Assembly: GCA_003353845.1 (NCBI GenBank) | Contig: PIVT01000019.1 | Coordinates: 1 to 55,766 of the forward strand | Source of the DNA: Pseudomonadota bacterium | GTDB lineage: Bacteria > Myxococcota_A > UBA9160 > JADFDR01 | Direction: 5' to 3' | Length of the DNA: 55,766 bases | Shown: positions 42,735-51,999 of the stretch, piece by piece | Position numbering within the stretch: position 1 is the stretch's first letter | How the letters are laid out: each line of letters starts with the position of its first letter | The notes under the pieces: generated by a model | Database searches by the model: none | Seen by the model: only the letters and a program-made list of their open reading frames with translations | Told to the model about the DNA's origin: nothing | Made by a program: the position numbers and the translations under genes

Positions 42735-44398
42735 CAGGAATCCAACCTCTTGGCTTCTCGAATCATTTGTTCAACCACGCGATAGGCGTTGGCCACAATG
42801 GTCATGGTGGGGTTGTAACCCCCGGCGGTGGGGAAACAACTCCCGTCCACAACCCAGAGATTGGGAACATCGTGGGCGCGACACCAGCGATTCAGCACCG
42901 ACTTGCTCGGGTCGTCTCCCATGCGGCAGGTGCCGTGCAAGTGATAGCTGCCTTCTTGGGAACGACCTTTTTCCAAGTCACTGAAGCCCGGCAGGCGGAT
43001 CTTCCACACATCCTTGGCGCCCGAGGCCTGCGCAATCTCCATCATTTTGCCTTCGTAGTAATGATGCAGTGCGATGTCATTGGGGTGATTGGTATGGGTA
43101 ATCCGAGGCACTGGAATGCCCAGGTGATCTTTGATGGTTGGATCCACATCGATGCCATTTTCTTCACGAGGCAGATCTTCCCCGATGGCCAGCATGGACG
43201 CCGCGTGTCGAAACTTGCGCAAGTAATCTTTCAGAGGTTTGCCCCAGGTCTGTGTCCCCGCACTCAAGCCCTGACTCACGCCATTCATGGCATAGTAAAT
43301 GGGATTGGCTTCACCGTTCTCCATGATCATTCCACCGCGAATAAACCCTCGCTTGCTGTCACTGGCGTGCAAATCATCGATGGCCACCTGGCCGGTCTGC
43401 CCCACAATGCCGTGGGAAAGTTCGTCCGTCCAAAACCCGACGATGGCCGTAATATGATAAGTGAGATTGCGACCCAATTGGCCACTGCTATTGGCCAGGC
43501 CTTCCGGGAAAGCGCCGGAAGTCGAAAGCTTGAGCAAGTGTGCCGATCCCACAGCGCCCGCCGAGAGCACAAAGCGTTTGGCATACACCTCGCGTTGTTC
43601 TCCTGTCGCCGTCAAATAACTCACACTGCGCACGCGACCGGTTTCATCCAGGCGAATTTCGTTCACAAAGGACTCGGGTCTCAGATCCAAGCGATCCGTC
43701 GCCAAGGCGGGAGGAATGTGAACCGACAAAGAAGAGGCTTTGGCGTTCACGATACAACCGTAGTTGGCGCACTGCCCACTCCTCATGCAAGGCGGTCGAT
43801 TTCCATAAGGCTGGGAATTGATGGCCAGGGGAAGTGGAAACGGGTGGTATCCCAAGTTATTGGCGCCGCGCTCAATCACATAAGAGGCACTGCGAAACGG
43901 GTGAGGGGGATTGGGGTAAGAGCTGCTGCGTTTCGGCTCAAAGGGGTTGGAACCGCTTTGGCCAGACACACCATAGGCGCGTTCGGCTTTGCCGTAGTAA
44001 GGCTCTAGTTCATCATAATCAATGGGCCAGTCGGCCAGGTTCGCACCGGCCACGGGCCCTTCACTGGAAAGCACCTTGAATTCATCTGGGCGATAACGCC
44101 AGGAAGCGGCTGACCAATGCACCGAACTGCCACCGACACAGTGCGCCAGATTGTTAAAACGCCCCGCCCGACTCGGTGCTTTGGGTTCCGCTCGATAACT
44201 TTCCAATTGATGGGGAGCCAGACTGCTGCGACGAATAAGATTGCCCAGCTCATCGTCAGTAAAATTGGCCGTGGTGTAACTCTTGCCTCGTTCCAAGGCC
44301 ACGACATTGAAACCAGCAGCTGTGAGTTCGTGAATCATCACGCCACCACCGGCACCCGTCCCGATCACACAAACATCAAACTCTTCCCGCTTCGCCAC
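42734..44398 (-). CDS. GMC-family flavoprotein dehydrogenase
   Basis: 554 residues. FAD-binding VCVIGTGAGGGVMIHEL (8-24), GGSSVHW, and the C-terminal HLHGTCRMGDDPSKSVL with the GMC His, followed by LWVVDGSCFPTAGGYNPTMTI. A cysteine group CMRSGQCANYGC near 206-217 is shared with the GMC/subunit-3 type of gluconate and sugar dehydrogenases. It would oxidise an alcohol or polyol and pass electrons to the respiratory chain, probably exported with the TAT-bearing partner encoded next. GTG start at 44398 behind GTGGGG. An inverted repeat lies just upstream. Confidence 0.9.
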   Translation of the reverse strand: MAKREEFDVCVIGTGAGGGVMIHELTAAGFNVVALERGKSYTTANFTDDELGNLIRRSSLAPHQLESYRAEPKAPSRAGRFNNLAHCVGGSSVHWSAASWRYRPDEFKVLSSEGPVAGANLADWPIDYDELEPYYGKAERAYGVSGQSGSNPFEPKRSSSYPNPPHPFRSASYVIERGANNLGYHPFPLPLAINSQPYGNRPPCMRSGQCANYGCIVNAKASSLSVHIPPALATDRLDLRPESFVNEIRLDETGRVRSVSYLTATGEQREVYAKRFVLSAGAVGSAHLLKLSTSGAFPEGLANSSGQLGRNLTYHITAIVGFWTDELSHGIVGQTGQVAIDDLHASDSKRGFIRGGMIMENGEANPIYYAMNGVSQGLSAGTQTWGKPLKDYLRKFRHAASMLAIGEDLPREENGIDVDPTIKDHLGIPVPRITHTNHPNDIALHHYYEGKMMEIAQASGAKDVWKIRLPGFSDLEKGRSQEGSYHLHGTCRMGDDPSKSVLNRWCRAHDVPNLWVVDGSCFPTAGGYNPTMTIVANAYRVVEQMIREAKRLDS

Positions 44399-44411
44399 GT
44401 AGGCCCCACTT

Positions 44412-44430
44412 TTTGTCCACCCGGGACAAA
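44412..44430. promoter_or_regulatory. Inverted repeat upstream of GMC gene, possible operator
   Basis: TTTGTCC (44412-44418) and GGACAAA (44424-44430) form perfect 7-bp arms around ACCCG. It lies 14 bases upstream of the GTG start of the minus-strand GMC gene. Size and place fit a regulator-binding site or an RNA hairpin next to the ribosome site. Confidence 0.5.
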
Positions 44431-44588
44431 GGTTTCAAAACTGGAAGCCCTACTGTAGCGATCCTCCCTATTCATTATCACCCACAATAAGGTTACAGCC
44501 CTGGAGGCGGGCTCGGACCGTTCGGACAAATCTATCGAAGATTCAGCATGTTATAGGCTCCGCAACCCCCAGAGACACCACACCGACA

Positions 44589-45422
44589 TCAAGCCGCTCC
44601 GGACTCCGTTTCGGCGAATTCGTAACGAGCGAAGAGTTCGGGGTCCTCGGCACGGATGCGTTGGATCATCTCAGGATCGAGTTGACGGCGCCACTTGTCG
44701 CTGATTCGGAGATCCTGTGGGATGGAATTTTCAAACTCGGGAGTCCAGCGCCACTGGCAATGCTCGGCGATGGCCCGAATGGTTTCCTCCGGCTTGGTGC
44801 ACAGCTCTTCGTAGCTAAGAGCAAGGCAGCGATCGCCGAAACGCGGGCGTTGCTTCTCAATTTCTCGGGTAACCGTTCGAAAAATCTTACCTGCGATGAT
44901 TTCCGGAGGCAGACCCGTTAGCTCTTCACGTCCGGGGATCTTGACGCCAAACCAACCACCGCCACGATCCAGGCGTTTTCGAATACGGCTCGACGTGGAG
45001 TTGATGACGGCGCGCCAATCGCGTTGCATATGAATAATGAGGGCATCGGGGAAGACGGCATCAATCCAAGGCAGTCGCATCGACAAGCGCGGGTATTTGG
45101 CGAGGAAGCGCGTCGCGTCGCGGGTTTTCAGAACACTGGAGATGTTCTTGTGGTACCAGTTCACGACCAACTCGCTGGCATCCGACTCGTCCATCCCATC
45201 GTCACTGCCATCCCGAAAACGATCCCAGACATTTTGCGCTTCCATGGGCTTGTCGAGCGCACCCAGTCGCGTGTGCAAGGCCGCCAAGCGCGGCCAGTTG
45301 GGAGTGTGTCGATTTTGTCGGTTGTAATACCCGACATCCGGATGCCGACCGAGAATTTCATACAGCAGAGTTGTGCCACTGCGATGGGGGCCGATGATGA
45401 AGGTGGGCTTGGAGACACTCAT
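44589..45422 (-). CDS. Sulfotransferase (first of three)
   Basis: 277 residues from ATG 45422, which follows the upstream stop by 5 bases; a TTG at 45449 would overlap the previous gene. The PAPS-binding 5'-loop is IIGPHRSGTTLLYEIL (seen as PHRSGTTLL) and the 3'-phosphate site is MQRDWRAVINSTSSRIRKR. FGDRCLALSYEELC is a conserved later motif. Such enzymes transfer sulfate from PAPS to a sugar, lipid or other alcohol. It is translated close behind the second sulfotransferase. The three differ enough to suggest different acceptors. Confidence 0.88.
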   Translation of the reverse strand: MSVSKPTFIIGPHRSGTTLLYEILGRHPDVGYYNRQNRHTPNWPRLAALHTRLGALDKPMEAQNVWDRFRDGSDDGMDESDASELVVNWYHKNISSVLKTRDATRFLAKYPRLSMRLPWIDAVFPDALIIHMQRDWRAVINSTSSRIRKRLDRGGGWFGVKIPGREELTGLPPEIIAGKIFRTVTREIEKQRPRFGDRCLALSYEELCTKPEETIRAIAEHCQWRWTPEFENSIPQDLRISDKWRRQLDPEMIQRIRAEDPELFARYEFAETESGAA

Positions 45423-45427
45423 GTGGT

Positions 45428-46228
45428 TCAATCCTCGCTTTTCAGCCAATGCGATAGATCGCGCCCCGTCATCTTACCGAGCCTCTCGATTTGTGGCCGA
45501 TAATAGTTGGCGGCGAGGCGGACGTCCGCTTCGTCCATATCCGGGTAGCTTCCCTTGTTTACTCGCATGGCCACCTTGGGTATGAAGTCCTCGCTGACTT
45601 CGAGAAAACGGAATGCATCTTTCGCGAAGCGCTCGGGGTCGTTCACGAGATCGTCGTAAAAGAAGACGCCCATGTCGGGGAACGCCTCGCGCCAGTAAGT
45701 GAGGAGCGTTGCGTACTCTCCTTGCAGACGAATCCAGCGGCCGTCCTCGTTAAACATCTGCGCGAAAGGAACAACACTTTTCGCTTTACCGATCCGCTCT
45801 TTTCGATTTCGCCAATACCAGTAGTGGGACCACGCGCGATCGATGGGATTGCGAAGCATCATGAACACCTTGAGCCCCGGGTAATGTTTGAGCATTTCGT
45901 CCCGTGCTGAGGGCCGCTTCCTCCAGAACAACAGCTCATTGCGATAGTTTCGCTTGGGGTAGAACTGCTTGCGCGATGGATCAGGACGTGGTGTGTAGGC
46001 ATAGTTCACGCTGATTTCGCCGGCGATTCGCCCGTTTTTTTCAGCAAAGTGCGAGTTGTACCATTTGTATCCGCGATGGAATTCGGTGGAGAAGAAACCG
46101 ATCTCCTTGCTCTTGGAGAAGAGAATCTCGGGATGCTGTGCAAGCACTGCTGCAAGCCAGGTCGTTCCGCATTTTTGAGAACCGACGCCTACGAAATCCG
46201 GCCCCACTTCGCGAGGAGTCGAGTTCAT
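45428..46228 (-). CDS. Sulfotransferase, heparan N-/O-type (second of three)
   Basis: 266 residues, ATG behind AGGAGAG. It begins PDFVGVGSQKCGTTWLAAVL with the PAPS loop SQKCGTTWL, and the 3'-phosphate site reads MLRNPIDRAWSHYWYW, the pattern of heparan/glycosaminoglycan-type sulfotransferases (RNPxxRAxSHY). FYDDLVNDPERFAKDAFRFL is typical too. The acceptor may be a polysaccharide or lipid glycan. It sits 112 bases downstream of the third sulfotransferase and is followed by the first one. Confidence 0.9.
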   Translation of the reverse strand: MNSTPREVGPDFVGVGSQKCGTTWLAAVLAQHPEILFSKSKEIGFFSTEFHRGYKWYNSHFAEKNGRIAGEISVNYAYTPRPDPSRKQFYPKRNYRNELLFWRKRPSARDEMLKHYPGLKVFMMLRNPIDRAWSHYWYWRNRKERIGKAKSVVPFAQMFNEDGRWIRLQGEYATLLTYWREAFPDMGVFFYDDLVNDPERFAKDAFRFLEVSEDFIPKVAMRVNKGSYPDMDEADVRLAANYYRPQIERLGKMTGRDLSHWLKSED

Positions 46229-46340
46229 TTCACTCTCCTAGATAAAACCGATGGTGGACCCTGCCAAAAGCAAGCCAGTGCATCGAGGAACACCGATCGA
46301 TAGGAAAACTTATCGCGACACCGCAAACTCGCGCGCAAAT

Positions 46341-47162
46341 TTACACTTCGTAACCAAGCTTTGCGAGTAAACCGCCCAGGCGCGCATGGAGCATCTCGAT
46401 TTCGTCTTCGCTGAATTTTTCGCGCCACTTGTAGTTTCGGCTTTCAATATCACTGACCAGGGTCGCAAGCGTCGCGTCGTCCCACTTCAGCTCGACCCGG
46501 TCGCTCACCTCCCGGAAAACCTTCTCCGGTTCGGCACACAAATCCTCGTAGCGAATTTGTATATAACGTTCCGGCGGAATCGACTTTGCGGACTCAAGCG
46601 CATGCTCAATGATCGTCTTCCATTGCATGCCACTGCCCTCAAGCAGTGGCAGTTCTGCCAAACTCTTCCATTCAGCAGGTCGACACGCCCAATAGGCACC
46701 GTCGTGTTTGAGGCGCGCATTTCGAATGGAATTGGCCACCGCCCGTCCGTCGCGAATGATGTGGATAAAGTATGCATCCGGGAAGACTTCATCGAGAAAT
46801 TCCATCCGCACCACATTCTGTGGGCATTTATTCACGAAACGCGGCCGATCAAAGATCCGCAGGTGGTTCCGAACGACCTTGTGGAGAAAAGCCTTGGTCT
46901 TGGGTGTAGCGTCGGCCCGGCCGCGCACATGGTCATCCCCTGTCGCGTACCGCCGCCAGATCACCTTGGCCTCACTCGGCTGGTGATCCTTGCGGACGAG
47001 CATGAGCAGCTTCGTGAGCCATAAGGAATCCGGCGTCTTCTTTGTCACATTGGAAATCCAGGCGAGATCCGGGTGCTGTGGAAGACGAAAGTGAAGGGTG
47101 TTCGTCCCACTGCGCGGGCTGCCCACGACAAAAATTGGTTTTCTTATTTCCGGTGTCTTCAT
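46341..47162 (-). CDS. Sulfotransferase (third of three)
   Basis: 273 residues from ATG 47162 (GAGGGCG upstream); the open frame extends to 47249 but the extra 29 residues lack a ribosome site and the true protein starts just before the PAPS loop. VVGSPRSGTNTLHFRLP is the 5'-loop, and HIIRDGRAVANSIRNARL is the 3'-phosphate site. YIQIRYEDLCAEPEKVFREV is the conserved C-terminal motif. The gene is first in the minus-strand run of three and diverges from the ALP/TPR lipoprotein gene. Confidence 0.88.
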   Translation of the reverse strand: MKTPEIRKPIFVVGSPRSGTNTLHFRLPQHPDLAWISNVTKKTPDSLWLTKLLMLVRKDHQPSEAKVIWRRYATGDDHVRGRADATPKTKAFLHKVVRNHLRIFDRPRFVNKCPQNVVRMEFLDEVFPDAYFIHIIRDGRAVANSIRNARLKHDGAYWACRPAEWKSLAELPLLEGSGMQWKTIIEHALESAKSIPPERYIQIRYEDLCAEPEKVFREVSDRVELKWDDATLATLVSDIESRNYKWREKFSEDEIEMLHARLGGLLAKLGYEV

Positions 47163-47464
47163 CGCCCTCACCGATAGCGGTGTGTGTCTCGAAATTCCTG
47201 GAAAACCACGGTAGGTAATGGGAATCAGCAACGCCACTGCTCCCTGCACTCACCCAGCCGTTCATCCTCATTCCACGACCCGCGAATTTGGGAACCAAAG
47301 TGTTATTTATACTCATTTTTTCGACCGCTGGCACGAGTTGACACGACTCCGGGAGTGGGGAAGACTCGCCCTTCACTCGGGGAAAGCCCTCGGTTCAGTG
47401 TGTCGTTTTTTGTATTTCCTCTACCCCGGAGGAGGCGACCGAGACCGAACAAAACGGACAACGC
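47163..47464. promoter_or_regulatory. Divergent intergenic region, sulfotransferase / ALP-TPR genes
   Basis: 302 bases with no gene. TTGACA at 47336-47341 is a perfect -35 box for the plus-strand lipoprotein gene, but the -10 position 17 bases later (AAGACT) is weak. GGAGGAGG near 47430 is too far from the ATG to act as its ribosome site. Nothing else stood out. Confidence 0.35.
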
Positions 47465-49735
47465 ATGCAATCCATCTGGCAGCCCCGAAGCGGAAAACGT
47501 CGCAACATCCGATGGTTCGCACTCCAATCGGGATTGCTCGCAGCAGTCCTTCTTCTACTTGCAAGTTGCTCGCGCGAACCGGCGCCCAACGTTTTGCTCG
47601 TCACCTTCGATACCACCCGCTACGACCACCTGGGCTGCACCGGAGATCCTTTCGCCGAAACGCCAGTAGTGGACGCCCTGGCCGAGCGGGGCATCCTCTT
47701 CAAGCGTGCCTACGCCAACGTGGGCCTGACGCTTCCCGCCCACACAGCGATCCTGACTGGCCTCCACCCCGCCAGCCACGGCGTCCACAACAACGGCCGT
47801 TTCCAAGTGCCAGACGATGTCACGACTCTGGCTGAAATGTTGGGGGATCAGAACTACACCACAGCGGCCTTCGTATCGGCCTTCGTGCTCGACCCCCGCT
47901 ACAACCTGAACCAGGGCTTCGACATCTATAATGCAGACACCAAGGGGAGTTCCGACCCCCTGGACATGACCGTTCCGCAGCGCTCCGGGGCAGAGACCAC
48001 TGACATAGCCCTGGAATGGCTGAAAGAGCGCGACGCTAAAAAGCCCTTTTTCCTGTGGGTTCATTATTACGACCCCCACCTCCCCCGTGATGTCGAACCC
48101 CCCTTCGACAAGATTCCCGACGCCTATCGTGCCGAGATCTCCTACACCGACGCACAGTTCGGGCGACTCCTCGAAGGCGTGGACCAAAGCTCGCCGAAGC
48201 GAGAGACCTTTATCGTCATGACCTCCGATCACGGCGAAAGCTTCGGCCAACACGGCGAAACCACCCATGGGTTGGTCGCCTACGACTCGACACTGCACGT
48301 GCCCTTGATTTTATCCGGCCCGGGCGTACCCGAGGGCATCCGAACCAACGCTTTCGCACGCCATGTGGACTTGGTTCCGACGATCCTCTCCGCCCTCCAT
48401 CTGCCCGTCCCCGAAAACCTCGGGGGGCGCGACCTCTTGCAAGTGGCCTCTTCGGAGAACTCGTCCGCTGATCAGGAAGACGAAGCTCTGGGCTACTTCG
48501 AAAGCATGGGGCCCAAGGTAGATCTCGGCTGGGCAGGCATTGCCGGAGTGCGCACCGCGCGCTGGAAATACACAGCCACGCCATCGCCGGTGGAACTCTA
48601 CGACATTCCGGCCGACCCCGACGAAACCCAGAACCTGGCCGACGCGCAACCGGAGGTGGTCCGGGAACTCGCCGCACGCTTCGAGCACCTTGAGCAAACC
48701 GAGACGCGCCCGGAGACCGGAGCAGAACAAATGGAACTGAGCCTTGAAGAGGCCGCGCAGCTCGCGGCCCTGGGATACGTAGAAGCCGCTCCACTGGTAA
48801 GCGGGGAGACTCCGCCCGACCCGCGCCGCTTTGTCGCTGCGCATGGTTGGGTGGGTAACGGGCGCAGCATGGCCATGCGTGGGCGTTACGACGAAGCCAT
48901 CGAGTTACTCGAAACCCTGTCCGCAAGTCATTCCGTTCGCGCGCTGGTACTGCGAACCCTCGCCCCCGTATACGCCCAGGCCGGGCGCTACGAGGACGCC
49001 ATCGGCGCCTACCGCCAGTACATTGAACTCACCGGAGCCCTCGAAGCTCGCCTGGGCCTGGCCTCCACACTGATAAAAGTGGGCCGTGGAGAAGAGGCAC
49101 TGGCAGAGTTGGATGCAATCACTCCCCGAACTTCGAAAGTCTCCGTTCGCCGCGCCCAAGTGTTCTACCACCTCGGGCGCTACGAAGAGGGTCGCCAGGC
49201 GCTCGATATCGCATATCCAGGTGACAGCTCACAGCAGACCCGGCGCAGGACGCAGGCCACACTGGTCCTGGAAGTGGCACCCATGGAAGGTGGACTCGCT
49301 GAGTTGCGTTCCCTGCACGAGCAAGCGCCCGAAGATGCAATGTTGATGAGTACGCTCGGCTTCTACCTTTCCGTATGGGGCGAGCCCGACCAGGAAGAAG
49401 AAGCTCTCTCATTGCTGCGGACCGCCCGGGAAACAGAACCCGAGAACGCCTCTATCCTGTCCGATCTCGGTTGGGCGCTCCACAAAGCAGGTTTGGACGA
49501 GGAGGCAAAGACGGTGCTCGAAAAGGCACTCGAAATCGATCATTCGCGTCAAAACGACCGCGCTCGCTTGGCCAAGGTTCTCTTCAACCTCGGCGAATCC
49601 AAGGAGGCCCTGCGTTTGTTGCGCATAGCGCTCCGGGATCGCCCGGCAGCCTCATGGGCCGACGTAGCAAAGGCTTTGGCCGCTGAGATCGAAGCAACGC
49701 TGGCAGAATCAGCTATAGAGGATCCGAATTCGTGA
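47465..49735 (+). CDS. Lipoprotein with alkaline-phosphatase-superfamily (sulfatase-like) domain and TPRs, copy 1
   Basis: 756 residues. A lipobox ends at LASC with Cys35, so the protein is lipid-anchored. The sulfatase-fold domain has metal ligands in VTFDTTR (Asp49) and SDHGES (Asp255, His256), and HYYDPH (200-205). At the nucleophile position, where sulfatases have C/S-x-P-x-R, the sequence reads T89-L-P-A-H, so formylglycine cannot form there; a Thr at this site is typical of phosphodiesterase members such as NPP. The domain ends in LAALGYV, and TPRs fill about 455-740. It may be a phosphodiesterase or phosphotransferase on an envelope glycan rather than a sulfatase. The next gene overlaps it by GTGA. 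Confidence 0.87.
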   Translation: MQSIWQPRSGKRRNIRWFALQSGLLAAVLLLLASCSREPAPNVLLVTFDTTRYDHLGCTGDPFAETPVVDALAERGILFKRAYANVGLTLPAHTAILTGLHPASHGVHNNGRFQVPDDVTTLAEMLGDQNYTTAAFVSAFVLDPRYNLNQGFDIYNADTKGSSDPLDMTVPQRSGAETTDIALEWLKERDAKKPFFLWVHYYDPHLPRDVEPPFDKIPDAYRAEISYTDAQFGRLLEGVDQSSPKRETFIVMTSDHGESFGQHGETTHGLVAYDSTLHVPLILSGPGVPEGIRTNAFARHVDLVPTILSALHLPVPENLGGRDLLQVASSENSSADQEDEALGYFESMGPKVDLGWAGIAGVRTARWKYTATPSPVELYDIPADPDETQNLADAQPEVVRELAARFEHLEQTETRPETGAEQMELSLEEAAQLAALGYVEAAPLVSGETPPDPRRFVAAHGWVGNGRSMAMRGRYDEAIELLETLSASHSVRALVLRTLAPVYAQAGRYEDAIGAYRQYIELTGALEARLGLASTLIKVGRGEEALAELDAITPRTSKVSVRRAQVFYHLGRYEEGRQALDIAYPGDSSQQTRRRTQATLVLEVAPMEGGLAELRSLHEQAPEDAMLMSTLGFYLSVWGEPDQEEEALSLLRTARETEPENASILSDLGWALHKAGLDEEAKTVLEKALEIDHSRQNDRARLAKVLFNLGESKEALRLLRIALRDRPAASWADVAKALAAEIEATLAESAIEDPNS

Positions 49736-50322
49736 ACCGGCGCTACTTCCTTCTGATGGGTCTGATCGTAGCCGCGGGAACTTCCACCGCTGGCCTCTTG
49801 CACTGGTTGGGACTACGCCCCGCTGAAAGTTCTTCGACGCCCGAGAACGATTCGCCCGAAAAACAGGTGGCGGATGAGACAGCGACCTCTGCGGAAGCAC
49901 CGTTATTTCCAGAAGAAGATCACGTCTATCTACTCGCCATGGCGGATATCATCGTTCCGCGAGAGGGAGACCTACCCTCCGCTAGCGATATCGACATCAT
50001 CGCGCGCCTTGAGGAACTGGCGCACTCCTCCGAATCCCGCCTACGTGTGTACCGAAAGGGCTGGCCAAAATTACGCATCCTCCTTCGACTGGTGAAATTT
50101 AAAGACGACAAGCTCGACAGCGAGGTTCTCGAGCAGCGCATGCGGAAATGGTCCAACAACTTCCGAACGAAAAGGCGAGTCCCCCGCAAGGCGATCCCCT
50201 TTTTCGAGTTAATGCGCCGCGACATTCTAGCGCTCTACTACTCAACCCCCTCTGGCTGGAGCTCAGTGGGCTACACGGGCCCGATCCATCGGATGAACTC
50301 GGTCGAAGGACAAATGAAATGA
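49732..50322 (+). CDS. Gluconate 2-dehydrogenase subunit 3-like protein, second copy
   Basis: 196 residues, starting with GTG 49732, which overlaps the preceding stop by 4 bases. An N-terminal membrane segment (about 5-25) without a strong twin-Arg motif is followed by a polar spacer and YLLAMADIIVPREGDLPSASDIDII, the usual subunit-3 opening. The C-terminal IPFFELMRRDILALYYSTPSGWSSVGYTGP matches the conserved family end. It should partner the GMC enzyme encoded next, whose ATG overlaps its stop (ATGA). It is shorter than the copy at 42081-42734 and anchored rather than TAT-exported. Confidence 0.85.
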   Translation: MNRRYFLLMGLIVAAGTSTAGLLHWLGLRPAESSSTPENDSPEKQVADETATSAEAPLFPEEDHVYLLAMADIIVPREGDLPSASDIDIIARLEELAHSSESRLRVYRKGWPKLRILLRLVKFKDDKLDSEVLEQRMRKWSNNFRTKRRVPRKAIPFFELMRRDILALYYSTPSGWSSVGYTGPIHRMNSVEGQMK

Positions 50323-51992
50323 GTAACGAGCCCGATGTCTGTGTAATCGGTGCCGGAGCGGGGGGCGCCGTGGCCGCTTGGGGCCTGGTTCTGAAAGGAG
50401 CCAAGGTTCTGCTGCTCGAAACCGGACCGCGGTTTACAGTGGAAGACTACGCAACCCACGCTCCCGACTGGGAGACGACTCCTTCCGCTTTCCGCGCCGT
50501 AAGCGAGGCCCCGGGACAAAAGAGTTACACGAGTGTGCGCGGCAATCAGCTCGATCCCGATTTCGAGCATCTCACGAGCCAATCGCCCACCATGTTCGCG
50601 CGCAAGAGCAAAAGAGGGCGCCGCCCTTTCATCTACGCGCACGCCAAAGGAGTCGGCGGTTCTACCCTGCATTACCAAGGAGAAGCACATCGCTTCCCCC
50701 CTCATAGTTTTCGCATGCAAAGTGAGCGAGGCGTCGCAGCAGACTGGCCCCTCACCTACGAAGAGTTGGCTCCCTACTACGAGCGGATCGAACAGGTGTT
50801 AGGCGTCGCGGGCGACCCGCACAATCCTTTCAAGTCGCCACGCGCCCCCTACCCCTACCCCGCCCACCCCCTTTCAGCGGGAAGCCAACGCATCGCGCAA
50901 GGAGCAGGGAAACTGGGTTGGCAGGCCCTGCCGAACCCTGTGGCTATTATTCCGAGTCCACGAGGAGACCGTCAGGCCTGCCACTACTGCAATGGCTGCG
51001 AACGAGGCTGCATGGTGGGCGCCAAGGGAAGCGTCGACGTTACGGTACTCCCCGAGGCCGAGCGCACGGGCCGCTTGACAATCGTCACCGGTTTTCAAGC
51101 AGCCTCCTTGGAGCACGGCAGCGACGGCCAGATTACGGCTGTCGTAGGTCACGATGAAGCCGGCACACAACAGCGCTACAGCGCCCGTGCCTTCGTCCTT
51201 GCGGCGGGTGCCATCGAGACACCACGGCTGCTACTCAACTCGGCCGGTGGCGCACATCCCAAGGGAGTGGGCAATGCCCACGATCAGGTAGGGCGCTATC
51301 TCATGGAGCATCTCTTCGTCAATCGGCGATACATGTTCGACGAGCCGCTCGAGACCTATGGCGGCCTGCCCATTGAAAGCCGCGTCTGGGATTTCAACGG
51401 TGCTTCCGGAGACACTGGAACTGCGGCGGGCTTCGTGCTCGGTTCGAGTTGCGGCATTTTCCAGGGTCCGGTCGGTTACGCGCTCGAAGGCATCGAGGGT
51501 TTCGGGGCAGAGCACCGCGCCGCTATGCGCAAGCACTTCGGTGCGGGGATCGAACTCTTCGCGACGGTTGAACAATTACCGCGCGCCGAGAACCGCGTCG
51601 TGCTCGGTAAACGCGAGGACAGCTTTGGGATGCCCTTCGCACATATCGAAACGAATCTAGACCGCACCGATCTCGATGTGCTCGCGGCCAGTTGGGAGCG
51701 ACTCGGCGAACTGGCGGAGGCGACCGGCTTGACGAATTCTGTCGGCCAGATCACGGCCTACGACACTTCGAATTCCGCCCACGTGGGCGGAACCTGCCGC
51801 ATGGGGGCGGACCCTTTAAGCTCCGTCGTCGATGCCTTCGGTGCGGTTCACGACGCACCCAATCTGGTAATCGCCGACGCTAGCGTCCTGGTTACACAAG
51901 GAGCGGGGGATTCTCCCTCACTCACCATTCAGGCACTCGCGCTACGCGCGGCCGAGGCTTTGAACGAACGCGTACAACGAGGGGAGGGCTGA
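50319..51992 (+). CDS. GMC-family flavoprotein dehydrogenase, second copy
   Basis: 557 residues from ATG 50319, overlapping the previous stop by ATGA; a longer frame reaching back to 50148 is not the gene. FAD-binding VCVIGAGAGGAVAAWGL, GVGGSTLHYQ, the Cys group ACHYCNGCERGCMVGAKGS, and the C-terminal HVGGTCRMGADPLSSVV with the catalytic His, then LVIADASVLVTQGAGDSPSLTIQAL. It is a distant paralogue of the enzyme at 42734-44398. It is translated between two ALP/TPR lipoproteins, so it may act on the same extracytoplasmic glycan or polyol. The substrate is unknown. Confidence 0.9.
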   Translation: MSNEPDVCVIGAGAGGAVAAWGLVLKGAKVLLLETGPRFTVEDYATHAPDWETTPSAFRAVSEAPGQKSYTSVRGNQLDPDFEHLTSQSPTMFARKSKRGRRPFIYAHAKGVGGSTLHYQGEAHRFPPHSFRMQSERGVAADWPLTYEELAPYYERIEQVLGVAGDPHNPFKSPRAPYPYPAHPLSAGSQRIAQGAGKLGWQALPNPVAIIPSPRGDRQACHYCNGCERGCMVGAKGSVDVTVLPEAERTGRLTIVTGFQAASLEHGSDGQITAVVGHDEAGTQQRYSARAFVLAAGAIETPRLLLNSAGGAHPKGVGNAHDQVGRYLMEHLFVNRRYMFDEPLETYGGLPIESRVWDFNGASGDTGTAAGFVLGSSCGIFQGPVGYALEGIEGFGAEHRAAMRKHFGAGIELFATVEQLPRAENRVVLGKREDSFGMPFAHIETNLDRTDLDVLAASWERLGELAEATGLTNSVGQITAYDTSNSAHVGGTCRMGADPLSSVVDAFGAVHDAPNLVIADASVLVTQGAGDSPSLTIQALALRAAEALNERVQRGEG

Positions 51993-51999
51993 GTTCCGA

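Noticed and set aside
42566-44008. Plus-strand open frame of 480 codons opposite the GMC gene
   Set aside because: Shadow frame of the GMC gene; the minus-strand frame contains all GMC motifs.
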